Positions 27,006 to 35,719 of a stretch of DNA of 64,000 bases are shown in pieces. The notes beneath the pieces were generated by a model. The model was not told where the DNA came from and ran no database searches. It was given only the letters and a program-made list of their open reading frames with translations. Each line of letters opens with the position of its first letter. Within the stretch, counting starts at the first letter, position 1. The position numbers and the translations under genes are program-made. Source of the DNA: Trueperella bernardiae (GTDB lineage Bacteria; Actinomycetota; Actinomycetes; Actinomycetales; Actinomycetaceae); NCBI RefSeq assembly GCF_001469025.1, contig NZ_LNIZ01000001.1:186001-250000 (forward strand). Direction: 5' to 3'.

Positions 27006-27971
27006 ATGCGCGTACTTGCTAGTGTGACCGCTCTCGCGCTCGCCTTTGGCGCCGCCGCCTGCAGCTCGGAGTCCGATCTGCAGGCGCCGGAGGAGACCAC
27101 CACGTCAGCCAACCAGACGCCGGGCACGCAGATGCCCACGCTCGACGATTCGGGGGAGAACCCGATCCTGTCCTTCCCCGACTCGAATGCGCCCGCGGGC
27201 TTGAAGGTCGAGGTGTTGGAGAAGGGCGAGGGCCGCGAGATCGCGGCCACCGACACGGTGGTGGCCCACTACGTGGGCCAGGTGTGGGGCTCGGAGGAGC
27301 CCTTTGATTCTTCCTTCAGCCGCGGGGCGCCGGCAGCGTTCTCGTTGTCGAAGGTGATCCAGGGTTGGACGCAGGGGCTCGCGGGGCAGACCGCCGGCTC
27401 GAAGCTCATCCTGTCCATCCCCTCCGACCTCGGCTACGGTCCGAGCGGTGGCAACGAGGCGGCGGGCATTGGTGAGACGGACACGATCGCGTTCTACATA
27501 GAGCTGGTCGACGCATACGGCGTGGACCAGGCGGGCGATGCGAACGCCACGATGCAGGCCGACCTGGCTGACCTCCCCGTGGAGATCGAGGGTGCGCTCG
27601 GCGAACCGGTCACGGTTACGGTCAAGGAGGGCGCTGAGGCCCCCACCGGCGAACCCGTGGTGACCGTGATCGCCCGTGGTAACGGCGAGCCGGTCGGTGG
27701 CGAAGGCACCACGATCTACGACCAGTACGCGATGTCCTTCTGGGACAACTCCGCCTCCGAAGTCACCTACGGCACTTACGGGCCGCAATCGCAGACACTC
27801 GGCGCGGGTAGCTTCTTCGATTCCCTTGCGGGGATCCCGGTGGGTTCCCGTGTGCTCGTGGAGGTCCCGGCCTCCGAGGGCGGTGAGGATGCGGCGGCGC
27901 CGGCCTACGCCGTCGTCATTGACATCCTCGGGCAGATCGAAGCCGCGCCGGCCGCGTCGTCCGGCAACTAA
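27006..27971 (+). CDS. FKBP-type peptidyl-prolyl isomerase lipoprotein
   Basis: 321 residues. A lipoprotein signal peptide ends in the lipobox FGAAAC near residue 19, followed by SSES, so the protein is anchored outside the membrane. A Thr/Ser/Pro-rich spacer leads to an FKBP domain (about 65-165) with VVAHYVGQVW, FDSSFSRG, VIQGWTQGLAGQTAGSK and IPSDLGYG. A second FKBP-like half (about 195-310) is more divergent, with the pattern YGTYGPQSQTLGAGSFFDSLAGIPVGSR. It likely assists folding of exported proteins. The ATG at 27006 follows GAGGAGAAG. Confidence 0.92.
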   Translation: MRVLASVTALALAFGAAACSSESDLQAPEETTTSANQTPGTQMPTLDDSGENPILSFPDSNAPAGLKVEVLEKGEGREIAATDTVVAHYVGQVWGSEEPFDSSFSRGAPAAFSLSKVIQGWTQGLAGQTAGSKLILSIPSDLGYGPSGGNEAAGIGETDTIAFYIELVDAYGVDQAGDANATMQADLADLPVEIEGALGEPVTVTVKEGAEAPTGEPVVTVIARGNGEPVGGEGTTIYDQYAMSFWDNSASEVTYGTYGPQSQTLGAGSFFDSLAGIPVGSRVLVEVPASEGGEDAAAPAYAVVIDILGQIEAAPAASSGN

Positions 27972-28000
27972 TCGAGACTCGCCGGCAACTAGTCGAGACA
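27962..28000 (+). repeat. Tandem duplication across the FKBP stop codon
   Basis: CCGGCAACTAATCGAGAC (27962-27979) is repeated at 27983-28000 with one change. Unit length is 21 bases. The first copy holds the TAA stop and the second holds an in-phase TAG. Confidence 0.85.
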
Positions 28001-28003
28001 CAA

Positions 28004-28031
28004 AAGTGGGGCCCTCACGGGCCCCACTTTC
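28004..28031. terminator. Bidirectional terminator between FKBP and sodA
   Basis: AAAGTGGGGCCC and GGGCCCCACTTT form a 12-base perfect stem with a TCAC loop, with an A run on the left and a T run on the right, suited to both convergent genes. Confidence 0.9.
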
Positions 28032-28041
28032 TTATTGCGTC

Positions 28042-28656
28042 TTAGCGGACGATGAGGGTAGCGTTCTTCGCGTCGGCGTAGCGGGCAGCCACGTCCTGCC
28101 AGTTGAAGACGTTCCACACGGCCTTGACGTAATCGGCCTTGACGTTGAGGTAGTCAAGGTAGAAGGCGTGCTCCCACATGTCGAGCATGAGGATCGGGTA
28201 AGTGCCCACCGGGACGTTGGCCTGCTGGTCGAACAGCTGGAAGGTGGTCAGGCTCTTGCTGATCGTGTCGTAGGCGAGGACGGCCCAGCCGGAGCCCTGG
28301 ATGCCGGTAGCAACCGCGGTGAACTGCTTCTTGAAGTTCTCGAACGAACCGAAGGCCTCGTTGATCGCCTCAGCCAGCTCGCCCTCGGGCTCGCCGCCAC
28401 CGTTCGGGGAGAGGTTCTTCCAGAACACGGAGTGGTTAGAGTGTCCACCCAGGTTGAAGGCCAGGTCCTTCTGGAACTGGTTGATCTTGGAAAAATCGCC
28501 CGCCTCGCGCGCCGCGGCCAGGTTCTCGAGGGCCTTGTTGGCGCCGTCGACGTAGGCCTGGTGGTGCTTGCTGTGGTGCAGCTCCATGATCTTGGCCGAG
28601 ATGTGCGGCTCGAGAGCGGCGTAGTCGTAATCAAGTTCGGGCAGTGTGTACACCAT
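28042..28656 (-). CDS. sodA: Superoxide dismutase (Fe/Mn family)
   Basis: 204 residues. Metal ligands are in their usual places: His27 region ([12 protein letters not shown]), the second histidine in [10 protein letters not shown], and Asp/His in [14 protein letters not shown] near residue 165. GPNGGGEP follows the second ligand as SPNGGGEP. The protein turns superoxide into hydrogen peroxide and oxygen in the cytoplasm. GGAGGAAAC before the ATG at 28656 fixes the start. Confidence 0.97.
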   Translation of the reverse strand: MVYTLPELDYDYAALEPHISAKIMELHHSKHHQAYVDGANKALENLAAAREAGDFSKINQFQKDLAFNLGGHSNHSVFWKNLSPNGGGEPEGELAEAINEAFGSFENFKKQFTAVATGIQGSGWAVLAYDTISKSLTTFQLFDQQANVPVGTYPILMLDMWEHAFYLDYLNVKADYVKAVWNVFNWQDVAARYADAKNATLIVR

Positions 28657-28860
28657 GTTTCCTCCAACGTTGAACCCGCGGGCCCTCGTGGCCGCGGAGG
28701 TCTACGCCCTCCAGTATCTCGCAAGGACAGGCCCATGTGGGTATTAAGTCCGTATATGCGCGCACAGAGAAACTCGTCCCGATCGGCGATCGTGGATGAG
28801 TTCTACGAAACTGGCACGAATCGGTAGTATTGGCTCAGAGCCGAGTTAGTGGAGGTAAAA

Positions 28861-29268
28861 ATGACTCAGGACGCTGGCAAGACCTCGGTCGACGTGCTGG
28901 TGTATTCGGATAACCGCGATACCCGTAACGATGTGATGAGGGCCGTGGGGCGCCGCGTCGGCAAGGGTCCCGCCATCAATTGGACCGAAGCGGCCACCTG
29001 GGAGGGCGCCTACCTCTTGGTGGAGGAAAACCACTTCGATCTGCTCATCCTTGATGGCGAGGCGGCCAAGCTTGGCGGAATTGGCTTTGGAAAAATGGTA
29101 CGCGACGAGCTGGTGGAGGACATGCCCTACATCGTGCTCATCGGCCGCCCGCAGGACGAGTGGCTGGCGCGCGTGTCCGCGCCGAACGCGATCCTCAACC
29201 ACCCGGTCGATGCGCGCGCTCTCTCGGCCGCAGTCGCCGATGTCCTTGGGGAGACCCTGAACTCATGA
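28861..29268 (+). CDS. Response-regulator receiver-like protein with altered key residues
   Basis: 135 residues, a single CheY-like fold. The strand before the phospho-site reads DLLILDGEAAKLGG, giving a candidate aspartate near residue 61. The conserved lysine of the LxKP motif is replaced (AILNHPVDAR), and the acidic pair near the N-terminus reads YSDNRDTR. It is therefore probably a pseudo-receiver or an atypical one. GGAGG ahead of ATG 28861 sets the start. It overlaps trpD by four bases (ATGA), a pairing seen in other actinobacteria. Confidence 0.82.
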   Translation: MTQDAGKTSVDVLVYSDNRDTRNDVMRAVGRRVGKGPAINWTEAATWEGAYLLVEENHFDLLILDGEAAKLGGIGFGKMVRDELVEDMPYIVLIGRPQDEWLARVSAPNAILNHPVDARALSAAVADVLGETLNS

Positions 29269-30326
29269 TGACCTGGCCGGAGATCACCGCCAAAGTCATT
29301 AGCCGCCAGGACCTGACGGCCGAAGAGACGGCCTGGGCGATGGACAAGGTGATGAGCGGTGAGACCTCTCCCGTGTCGCTGGCCGGCTTCCTCACGGCGC
29401 TCGCCACGAAGGGCGAGACGATCGACGAGATCCTCGGGCTTGCCGACTCGATGCAGTCCCACGCCACCCCGGTCAGCCTGCCCTCGGATTCGCTCGACAT
29501 CGTGGGCACTGGCGGCGATCGGCTCCGCACGGTCAACATTTCGACCACGGCCTCCTTGGTCATCGCCGCGGCCGGGGTCAAGGTGGTTAAGCACGGCAAT
29601 CGCGCCTCCTCCTCGAAGTCAGGCGCGGCCGACTGCCTGGAGGAACTCGGGGTTAACCTTGACCTGCCCGTGGAGGCGGTGGAGCGGATCTTTGATCAGA
29701 TCGGCATCACCTTCCTCTTCGCCAACAAGTTCCACCCGTCGATGAAGCACGCGGCCACCGCGCGCCGTGAGCTCGCCCTCCCCACCGCGTTCAACGTGCT
29801 CGGCCCGCTGACCAACCCGGCCCGGCCCGAGGCAGGCGCGATCGGCGTGTCGAACGCGCGGCAGGCGCCGCTGGTGGCGGGAGTGCTTGCCCGGCGCGGC
29901 ACGCGCGCTCTTGTCTTCCGCGGCACGAACGGACTCGACGAGCTCTCCACCGCCGCGCCGAACGAGGTGTGGGAGATTCGCGACGGCGAGGTCACCTATC
30001 ATGACCTGGACGCCACGGCCGATTTGGGCCTGGCGTCCGCCACGGTGGATGATCTGCGGGGTGAGGACGCCCGCTACAACGCGGCCGCCGCGCGTCGGGT
30101 GTTGGACGGCGAGCGGGGAGCGGTGCGTGACGCCGTGGCCCTCAATGCCGCCGGCGCGATTGTGGCCGACGGGCGGCTCGAGGGCGTGCGCCCTGGCGAC
30201 GGGGACTTCGTCACGCGCATGCGCGCCGGTCTGGCGATCGCCGAGGATGCCCTCGATTCGGGCAAGGCCTCCGAGCTGCTGACGCGCTGGGCCGAGCTGG
30301 CCCGTGCCGAGAGCGCGCGGGGCTAA
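29265..30326 (+). CDS. trpD: Anthranilate phosphoribosyltransferase
   Basis: 353 residues. Motifs: GTGGDRLRTVNISTTAS near residue 80 (PRPP binding), KHGNRASSSKSGAADCLEELG near 108, and FNVLGPLTNPARP near 175. It joins anthranilate to PRPP in tryptophan synthesis. It stands apart from other trp genes, coupled to the receiver-like gene by the ATGA overlap. Start chosen at 29265 since the longer frame upstream lies inside that gene. Confidence 0.96.
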   Translation: MMTWPEITAKVISRQDLTAEETAWAMDKVMSGETSPVSLAGFLTALATKGETIDEILGLADSMQSHATPVSLPSDSLDIVGTGGDRLRTVNISTTASLVIAAAGVKVVKHGNRASSSKSGAADCLEELGVNLDLPVEAVERIFDQIGITFLFANKFHPSMKHAATARRELALPTAFNVLGPLTNPARPEAGAIGVSNARQAPLVAGVLARRGTRALVFRGTNGLDELSTAAPNEVWEIRDGEVTYHDLDATADLGLASATVDDLRGEDARYNAAAARRVLDGERGAVRDAVALNAAGAIVADGRLEGVRPGDGDFVTRMRAGLAIAEDALDSGKASELLTRWAELARAESARG

Positions 30327-30360
30327 GGAGTACCGGGCCAGAGAGTTCGGATACGCGTGT

Positions 30361-30390
30361 GGGGGGTGACGGCAGCGGCCGTCACCCCCC
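30361..30390. terminator. Strong hairpin between trpD and the Lrp-type gene
   Basis: GGGGGGTGACGGC and GCCGTCACCCCCC make a 13-base perfect stem with an AGCG loop, between convergent genes. No U run; the tail is C-rich. Confidence 0.75.
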
Positions 30391-30411
30391 CCACACCCGA
30401 CTTCGCGGTGT

Positions 30412-30690
30412 TTAATCGAGCCCGATGTCGAAGGCCGCCTCGAGGTCAGCCTTGGAAAACTCCTGGAAGGCCAGGTAGGTCTTGACATTTTTGACTCCCG
30501 GCACCTTGGCGATGTTGCCGGGGATGACCTGGGCCAGGTCCTCGTGCTGGGGGACAGTGACGAGCGCGATGAGGTCCACGTCCCCCGTCACGGAGTAGAC
30601 CTGGCGCACCGACGACACCCCTGCCACGGCGTCGGCAACCTCGGGGATCTGATCGACTTCGGCGTCGATCATGACAATGGCTGTGATCAT
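30412..30690 (-). CDS. Stand-alone Lrp/AsnC ligand-binding (RAM) domain protein
   Basis: 92 residues. The sequence TAIVMIDAEV, VYSVTGDVDLIALVTV and GVKNVKTYLAFQEF matches the effector-binding half of Lrp/AsnC regulators, without the helix-turn-helix. Such proteins (SraA-like) form ring oligomers and may sense amino acids or modulate full-length Lrp proteins. AAAAGGAGC precedes ATG 30690; longer upstream frames are unsupported. Confidence 0.9.
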   Translation of the reverse strand: MITAIVMIDAEVDQIPEVADAVAGVSSVRQVYSVTGDVDLIALVTVPQHEDLAQVIPGNIAKVPGVKNVKTYLAFQEFSKADLEAAFDIGLD

Positions 30691-30745
30691 GGGTGCTCCT
30701 TTTCGTTCGATCGATAGGCCTAGTTTAGCGGGCCGTGGCCTGGGA

Positions 30746-32512
30746 TTATTCCTCCGCGCGCGACTGGGGCAGCAGGGGGAGGGCCACAGCGTAGCCGCCC
30801 GCGAGCGAGCGCGTGAGCAACTCGGGCCGGGCGACCTTGATGAGCCGCACGTCCTCGTGCATGAGCCAGGTGGACAACAGGCGTACCTCGTCTGCTGTGA
30901 CGTGGGCGGCGAGCTCCGGTACGGGCAGCTGCTCGGTGGCCGCGTCCAGCCACGCACCGAGTGCCTCCGGGTCTTCGCCCGGCCGGGTGGCGGCGCTGGC
31001 CCGCAGCATGCCGTAGTCGATCACGACGACGTCGAAGCCGCGCCTGCCCCTGCGCGCGGCCACGATGCGCGGATTGCCCACGAGGCTGCGTAGCTCCTCG
31101 AGGCTCTTCGCCCCGCCGACCAGAGCGTAGAGGCGGTCCCGTTCGCCGGCTGCCTGCTCGTAGCGCGCCTCGGCGGCAAGGGAGCGGATCTTGGCCAGGG
31201 CGTGCGCGGCCGCGGGCGCCACGTTGCCGGCGAGCGCGCTACTCACTGCGGCTACCGCCTGCTCCTGGGGAGCGCCGGTGAGGCAGGGCGCGTCGCACTT
31301 GCCGAGCTCATGCAGGTGGCAGGCCGGGCGCCCGTCGGGGGTGGCGGGCAGGCGCGGCGTACACTCGCGCAGGCCCGTTGCCGCCTGTAACAGCTCGACC
31401 GCCCGACTCGCCTGCTTGGCGCTACCAAACGGGCCGAGCACCTGGCCCAACTGGTCGAATCTCACCTTGCGTGTGACCTTGAGGCGCGGAAAGGGCTCGG
31501 AGGTAAGCGCTAGCCACGGACGTTGCGCGGAGCGGCGCGACCTGCGGTTGTAGGGCGGGTCCAGTTCGTTGATGAGGCGGACCTCGAGGACGCTGGCCTC
31601 GAGCTGGGTGGCGGTGGCAGTAGCCTCCACCGACACCGCTAGGTCGACCATCTCGGCCATCCGTGCCCGGCGTTCTGCCGCCGTGAAGTACTGGCGTACC
31701 CGCTTGTAGACGTTGACCGACGTGCCCACGTACAGCACCTCGCTGCCCGGGCCGATGAAGCGGTACACGCCCGTCCCGCGCGGCAGCCCGTCGGCCAGGT
31801 GGGCCCGGGCGCGGCGCTTGGCCGGCACCGGGTCCGTGGCAGTCATGAGGTCGGCCAGGTGCGTGACCCCGATCCCGCCCAGGCGGGAGAGGATGGCGTG
31901 GAGCAGATCGACAGTCGCCCGCGCGTCGTCAAGCGCTCGGTGGGTGGGCTGAACCTCCGCCCCGCACACGCGCGCGAGCGTGGCGAGCTTGTAGTTCGGA
32001 GTCTCGTCGCGGGTAAAGACCTTGCGTGCAAGCCTGACCGTGTCGATCACCGGGTGGGCGGGGAACGAGTAGCCCAGCTCACTGCAGGCGCCCTTGAGGT
32101 GGGAGATGTCAAAGCGGGCGTTGTGGGCCACGAACACGGCCGGCTCGGTGCCGACGAACCGGAGGAAGCCGGCCATGACCTCGGCCAAGTCAGGGGCGAG
32201 GGCCACCATCGAGTTCGTGATCCCCGTCAGCATCGTGATGTTGGCCGGGATCGGCACGCGGGGATTGACGAGCGAAGTGAACTCCTCGATCACGTCCCCT
32301 CCGCGCACCTTGACCGCCCCGAACTCGGTGATGGAGTTGAGGCCGGGCCGCCCGCCCGTCGTCTCCAGGTCCACTACCACGAAGGTGACGTCAAACAACG
32401 ACGGGCCCAGCTCATCGAGCGCGAGCTGGACGGGCGCGGGCGGGGGAGCGCCCTCGCGATGGGCATGGCGCGGGGTGAGGTCGAGTGAGCGGCCGGGGTG
32501 TAATTCAGTCAT
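30746..32512 (-). CDS. DEDD exonuclease fused to UvrC-like GIY-YIG endonuclease (DnaQ-Cho)
   Basis: 588 residues. The N-terminal third (about 35-205) is a DnaQ-type 3'-5' exonuclease: VVVDLETTGG, VAHNARFDISHLKG and HRALDDARATVDLL. The middle (about 230-320) is a GIY-YIG nuclease: GVYRFIGPGSEVLYVGTSVNVYKRV. The remainder resembles UvrC/Cho with the cysteine segment CHLHELGKCDAPCLTG. M. tuberculosis Rv2191 has this layout. It may incise and trim damaged DNA outside UvrABC repair. A -10 box TAGGCT sits 6 bases before ATG 32512. Confidence 0.9.
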   Translation of the reverse strand: MTELHPGRSLDLTPRHAHREGAPPPAPVQLALDELGPSLFDVTFVVVDLETTGGRPGLNSITEFGAVKVRGGDVIEEFTSLVNPRVPIPANITMLTGITNSMVALAPDLAEVMAGFLRFVGTEPAVFVAHNARFDISHLKGACSELGYSFPAHPVIDTVRLARKVFTRDETPNYKLATLARVCGAEVQPTHRALDDARATVDLLHAILSRLGGIGVTHLADLMTATDPVPAKRRARAHLADGLPRGTGVYRFIGPGSEVLYVGTSVNVYKRVRQYFTAAERRARMAEMVDLAVSVEATATATQLEASVLEVRLINELDPPYNRRSRRSAQRPWLALTSEPFPRLKVTRKVRFDQLGQVLGPFGSAKQASRAVELLQAATGLRECTPRLPATPDGRPACHLHELGKCDAPCLTGAPQEQAVAAVSSALAGNVAPAAAHALAKIRSLAAEARYEQAAGERDRLYALVGGAKSLEELRSLVGNPRIVAARRGRRGFDVVVIDYGMLRASAATRPGEDPEALGAWLDAATEQLPVPELAAHVTADEVRLLSTWLMHEDVRLIKVARPELLTRSLAGGYAVALPLLPQSRAEE

Positions 32513-32518
32513 GCCCCA

Positions 32519-32524
32519 AGCCTA
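32519..32524 (-). promoter_or_regulatory. -10 box TAGGCT for leaderless DnaQ-Cho gene
   Basis: Minus-strand TAGGCT with 6 bases to ATG 32512. Confidence 0.6.
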
Positions 32525-32541
32525 GAACCCAGCTCCGACAA

Positions 32542-32910
32542 TTAAACTCGGGTGCCGTCGTCGCCCTGGCGGTGGGCCCAGGGCGCGCTGAAATACACGC
32601 CGGCGGCAGCCGAGACCAGGCCGATCATGCCAAAGACCATCCACCAGTCGCGCGAGAAGTACAACACGTCGGCCACGCCCAGGATGAAGAGGACTGCGAC
32701 GGCGCCGGTCACCAGGAAGAACAGGCGTGATAGCACGGGCTGAGAGGCAGGCGCGATGGGCTCGGCCGGCGGCAGGTCGGCCGGATCGAAGGCCTCGTCG
32801 TCGACCTCCGCCGGGGTCCACGTGCGAAACTGCTCGCGCGGCCCGCGCTCTATCTCCTGCTGGAGCTTGATCCACTCGCCATCCCAGTCGTGGCCATCTT
32901 CTTCACGCAT
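32542..32910 (-). CDS. Small two-helix membrane protein
   Basis: 122 residues. An acidic, soluble N-terminal part (about 1-58, with WDGEWIKLQQEIERG and PAEVDDEAFDPADLPP) is followed by two transmembrane helices near 62-82 and 88-106. The WTP and DFDPADLPP-type region is seen in actinobacterial proteins of unknown role. TAGAGT lies 6 bases before ATG 32910. It reads in the same direction as the DnaQ-Cho gene downstream, which has its own promoter. Confidence 0.7.
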   Translation of the reverse strand: MREEDGHDWDGEWIKLQQEIERGPREQFRTWTPAEVDDEAFDPADLPPAEPIAPASQPVLSRLFFLVTGAVAVLFILGVADVLYFSRDWWMVFGMIGLVSAAAGVYFSAPWAHRQGDDGTRV

Positions 32911-32916
32911 GCGCCC

Positions 32917-32922
32917 ACTCTA
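32917..32922 (-). promoter_or_regulatory. -10 box TAGAGT for leaderless membrane-protein gene
   Basis: Minus-strand TAGAGT with 6 bases to ATG 32910. Confidence 0.55.
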
Positions 32923-33016
32923 CCGCGTCACGTGCTAGGCCCAAGCGCACGCACCGGCTTCACGATTGACGCTAAGATTGTGGCGGGCACATGTTTCTCA
33001 GTTAAGGAAGGTACCT

Positions 33017-34240
33017 ATGACTATTCGCCGCATCGCACTGCTGACCGCAGGAGGATACGCCCCCTGCCTCTCCACCGCCGTGGGTGACCTCATCGAGCGC
33101 TACACCAAGGAGCTTCCCGACGCCGAGATCATCGGGTACCAGCACGGCTACCACGGCCTGCTCACGGGCAACTTCGTGGTGTTCGACGACGAGGCGCGCG
33201 CCAAGGCCAACATCCTCACCAAGTTCGGTGGCTCGCCGATCGGTAACTCCCGGGTCAAGCTCACCAACTCCCAGAACCTGGTGGATCGCGGCCTCATTAA
33301 GCCCGGCGAGAACGCCCTCGAGGTGGCGGCCGAGCAGCTGCGCAAGGATGGCGTGGACGTGCTGCACACGATCGGTGGCGATGACACGAACACCACGGCC
33401 GCCGATCTTGCCGCCTACCTCCACGAGCACGATTACGAGCTGACCGTGGTGGGCCTGCCCAAGACGATCGACAACGACATCGTCCCGATCCGCCACTCGC
33501 TGGGCGCCTACTCGGCGGCCGAGCAGGGCGCGCTGTTTGCCCAGAACATCGTGGGCGAGCACCGAGTCAACCCGCGCATGCTCATCATCCACGAGATCAT
33601 GGGCCGCGGCTGCGGCTACCTCGCCGCGGAGACCAGCCGCTACTACCGTGAGTGGCTCGAGGCCCAGGACTGGGTGCCCTCGGCCGGCCTGTCGAAGGAG
33701 CGTTGGGACATCCACGCGCTCTACCTGCCCGAGATCACCTTCGACCTCGACGTCGAGGGCTCCCGCCTGCGCAAGATCATGGACGAGCAGGGCAACGTCA
33801 ACATCTTCCTCTCCGAGGGCGCTGGCGTGAAGGAGATCGTCGAGGAGATCCTCGAGGACGGCGGCGAGGTGGAGCGTGATCCGTTCGGCCACGTCAAGCT
33901 CGACACGATCAACCCCGGCGAGTGGTTTGCGAAGAAGTTCTCCAAGATCATCGGCGCGGAGAAGGTCATGGTCCAGAAGTCGGGCTATTTCTCCCGCTCG
34001 GCGAAGTCGAACGAGCGTGACCTGGAGCTGATCGGCCAGATGTGCGACCTCGCGGTCGAGTCCGCGATCAAGGGCGTCTCCGGCGTGGTCGGCCACGACG
34101 AGGAGAACGGCGACGTGCTCACCACGATCGACTTTACGCGCATCGCGGGCCACAAGGCCTTCGACGTGACCCAGCCGTGGTTCACGGAGCTCATGGAGGC
34201 CATCGGCCAGGACTGGGAGCCCCAGCCCACGGCCGAGTAA
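33017..34240 (+). CDS. pfp: Pyrophosphate-dependent 6-phosphofructokinase
   Basis: 407 residues. It phosphorylates fructose 6-phosphate with PPi, reversibly. The PPi-type signatures are IGGDDTNTTAADL near residue 115 (Asp in place of the glycine of ATP enzymes) and LPKTIDNDIVP near 150 with the lysine that blocks ATP. Substrate contacts appear in EIMGRGCGYLA. AAGGAAGG before ATG 33017 sets the start. No ATP-type PFK is in the window. It pairs functionally with PpgK at 6844. Confidence 0.94.
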   Translation: MTIRRIALLTAGGYAPCLSTAVGDLIERYTKELPDAEIIGYQHGYHGLLTGNFVVFDDEARAKANILTKFGGSPIGNSRVKLTNSQNLVDRGLIKPGENALEVAAEQLRKDGVDVLHTIGGDDTNTTAADLAAYLHEHDYELTVVGLPKTIDNDIVPIRHSLGAYSAAEQGALFAQNIVGEHRVNPRMLIIHEIMGRGCGYLAAETSRYYREWLEAQDWVPSAGLSKERWDIHALYLPEITFDLDVEGSRLRKIMDEQGNVNIFLSEGAGVKEIVEEILEDGGEVERDPFGHVKLDTINPGEWFAKKFSKIIGAEKVMVQKSGYFSRSAKSNERDLELIGQMCDLAVESAIKGVSGVVGHDEENGDVLTTIDFTRIAGHKAFDVTQPWFTELMEAIGQDWEPQPTAE

Positions 34241-34257
34241 CGGCTGAGCAACTCATA

Positions 34258-34287
34258 GAAGGCGGGGAGCGAGCGCTCCCCGCCTTC
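34258..34287 (+). terminator. Terminator after pfp
   Basis: GAAGGCGGGGAG and CTCCCCGCCTTC form a 12-base stem with a short loop, directly after the pfp stop. Confidence 0.8.
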
Positions 34288-34326
34288 CGTGTGCCGGACC
34301 AGATTCGCGCCGGGGCGGTTTATGCC

Positions 34327-34332
34327 TAGAAT
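34327..34332 (+). promoter_or_regulatory. -10 box TAGAAT for leaderless aroG
   Basis: TAGAAT with exactly 6 bases to ATG 34339 and no ribosome binding site. Confidence 0.65.
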
Positions 34333-34338
34333 CGTTCT

Positions 34339-35691
34339 ATGTTCGAAGATGCAGATGAGATGACCCGCGAGCTCCTGTCGGCATGGAAGGAGCGCTCGGC
34401 CAAGCACCAGCCGGCCTACCCGGACGCGGATTTTCTTGGCACCACGGTCGACTATCTGCGCTCCTTGCCCCCGCTCATCTTCGCGGGCGAGGCCGATTCC
34501 CTCACGGCGGAGATGGCGCGAGCCTCCCGCGGTGAGACGTTCGTGCTCCAGGGCGGGGACTGTGCCGAATCCTTCGTGGACGCCACGGCTGACAGGATCC
34601 GGGCGAAGATCCGTACGATCCTGCAGATGGCGGTGGTGCTGACCTACTCGGCGTCGGTGCCGGTGGTGAAGCTGGGCCGGATGGCCGGTCAGTACGCCAA
34701 GCCGCGCTCGAACCCGATGGAGGGCCGCGACGGGCTGGAGCTGCCCTCCTACATGGGCGACGCCGTCAACGGGCATGCCTTCACCCCCGAGGCGCGTACG
34801 CCCGACCCGCACCGGCTGGTAGAGGCCTACCAGCACTCAGCGGCCACCCTCAACTTGATCCGCGCCTTCGCGGGCGGCGGTTTTGCGGACCTGGCGAAGG
34901 TCCACGAGTGGAACCGCGGTTTTTCCGCGAACCCCGCCTATCACCGCTACACGGCGATGGCACGCGAGATCGATAGGGCGATGCAGTTCATGCGCGCCGC
35001 CGGAGCCTACACCGATTCGCTGAAGACGGTTGATTTTTACTCTTCGCACGAGGCGCTCCTGCTTGACTACGAGGACGCGATGACCCGCATCGATTCGCGC
35101 ACGGGCCTGCCCTATAACACGGGCGCGCACTTCCTGTGGATCGGCGAGCGCACGCGCGATGCGGACGGCGCGCACGTGGAGATGCTCTCGCACGTCCAAA
35201 ACCCGATCGGGGTCAAGCTTGGCCCGAACGCCACCACGGACGAGATCCGCGCGCTCATCGACAAGCTCAACCCGGAGGGCAAGGAGGGCCGGCTGACCTT
35301 CATCACGCGGCTTGGGGCTGAGAAGGTGGTGGATAAGCTCCCCGAGATCATCGACGCTGTTCGCGACGACGGCCGGCCGGTCACCTGGATGTGCGACCCG
35401 ATGCACGGCAACACGATTTCGGTGGGGGACTTCAAGACCCGCCGGCTCGACGACGTGTTGGACGAGGTGCGCGGCTTCTTCCGTGTCCATCGCGAGCTGG
35501 GCACGATCCCTGGTGGCCTGCACATCGAGCTCACGGGCGACGACGTCACCGAGGTGCTCGGCGGTTCCGAGGCGATCGTGGAGGCCAAGCTGGGCGAGCG
35601 CTACGAGACGCTCGTGGACCCGCGCCTCAACCACCAGCAGTCCCTCGAGCTGGCCTTCCTCGTCTCTGAGATCCTGCGCGAGGACTTCTAG
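34339..35691 (+). CDS. aroG: 3-deoxy-7-phosphoheptulonate synthase, class II
   Basis: 450 residues, typical of plant-type (class II) DAHP synthases, which condense PEP and erythrose 4-phosphate in the first step of the shikimate pathway. Motifs: VLQGGDCAESF near residue 70 (metal cysteine), RMAGQYAKPRS near 115, MWCDPMHGNT near 352 and GGLHIELTGDDVTEVLGG near 392. It is next to the PASTA kinase gene, as aroG is next to pknL in M. tuberculosis. Confidence 0.96.
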   Translation: MFEDADEMTRELLSAWKERSAKHQPAYPDADFLGTTVDYLRSLPPLIFAGEADSLTAEMARASRGETFVLQGGDCAESFVDATADRIRAKIRTILQMAVVLTYSASVPVVKLGRMAGQYAKPRSNPMEGRDGLELPSYMGDAVNGHAFTPEARTPDPHRLVEAYQHSAATLNLIRAFAGGGFADLAKVHEWNRGFSANPAYHRYTAMAREIDRAMQFMRAAGAYTDSLKTVDFYSSHEALLLDYEDAMTRIDSRTGLPYNTGAHFLWIGERTRDADGAHVEMLSHVQNPIGVKLGPNATTDEIRALIDKLNPEGKEGRLTFITRLGAEKVVDKLPEIIDAVRDDGRPVTWMCDPMHGNTISVGDFKTRRLDDVLDEVRGFFRVHRELGTIPGGLHIELTGDDVTEVLGGSEAIVEAKLGERYETLVDPRLNHQQSLELAFLVSEILREDF

Positions 35692-35719
35692 CGCAGGGCG
35701 CGCCTCGGACGCCTGGGCG

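Noticed and set aside
30361-30396. 6C-type actinobacterial RNA because of the C8 run
   Set aside because: The C run is the 3' arm and tail of a single terminator hairpin between convergent genes; a second C-loop hairpin is absent.
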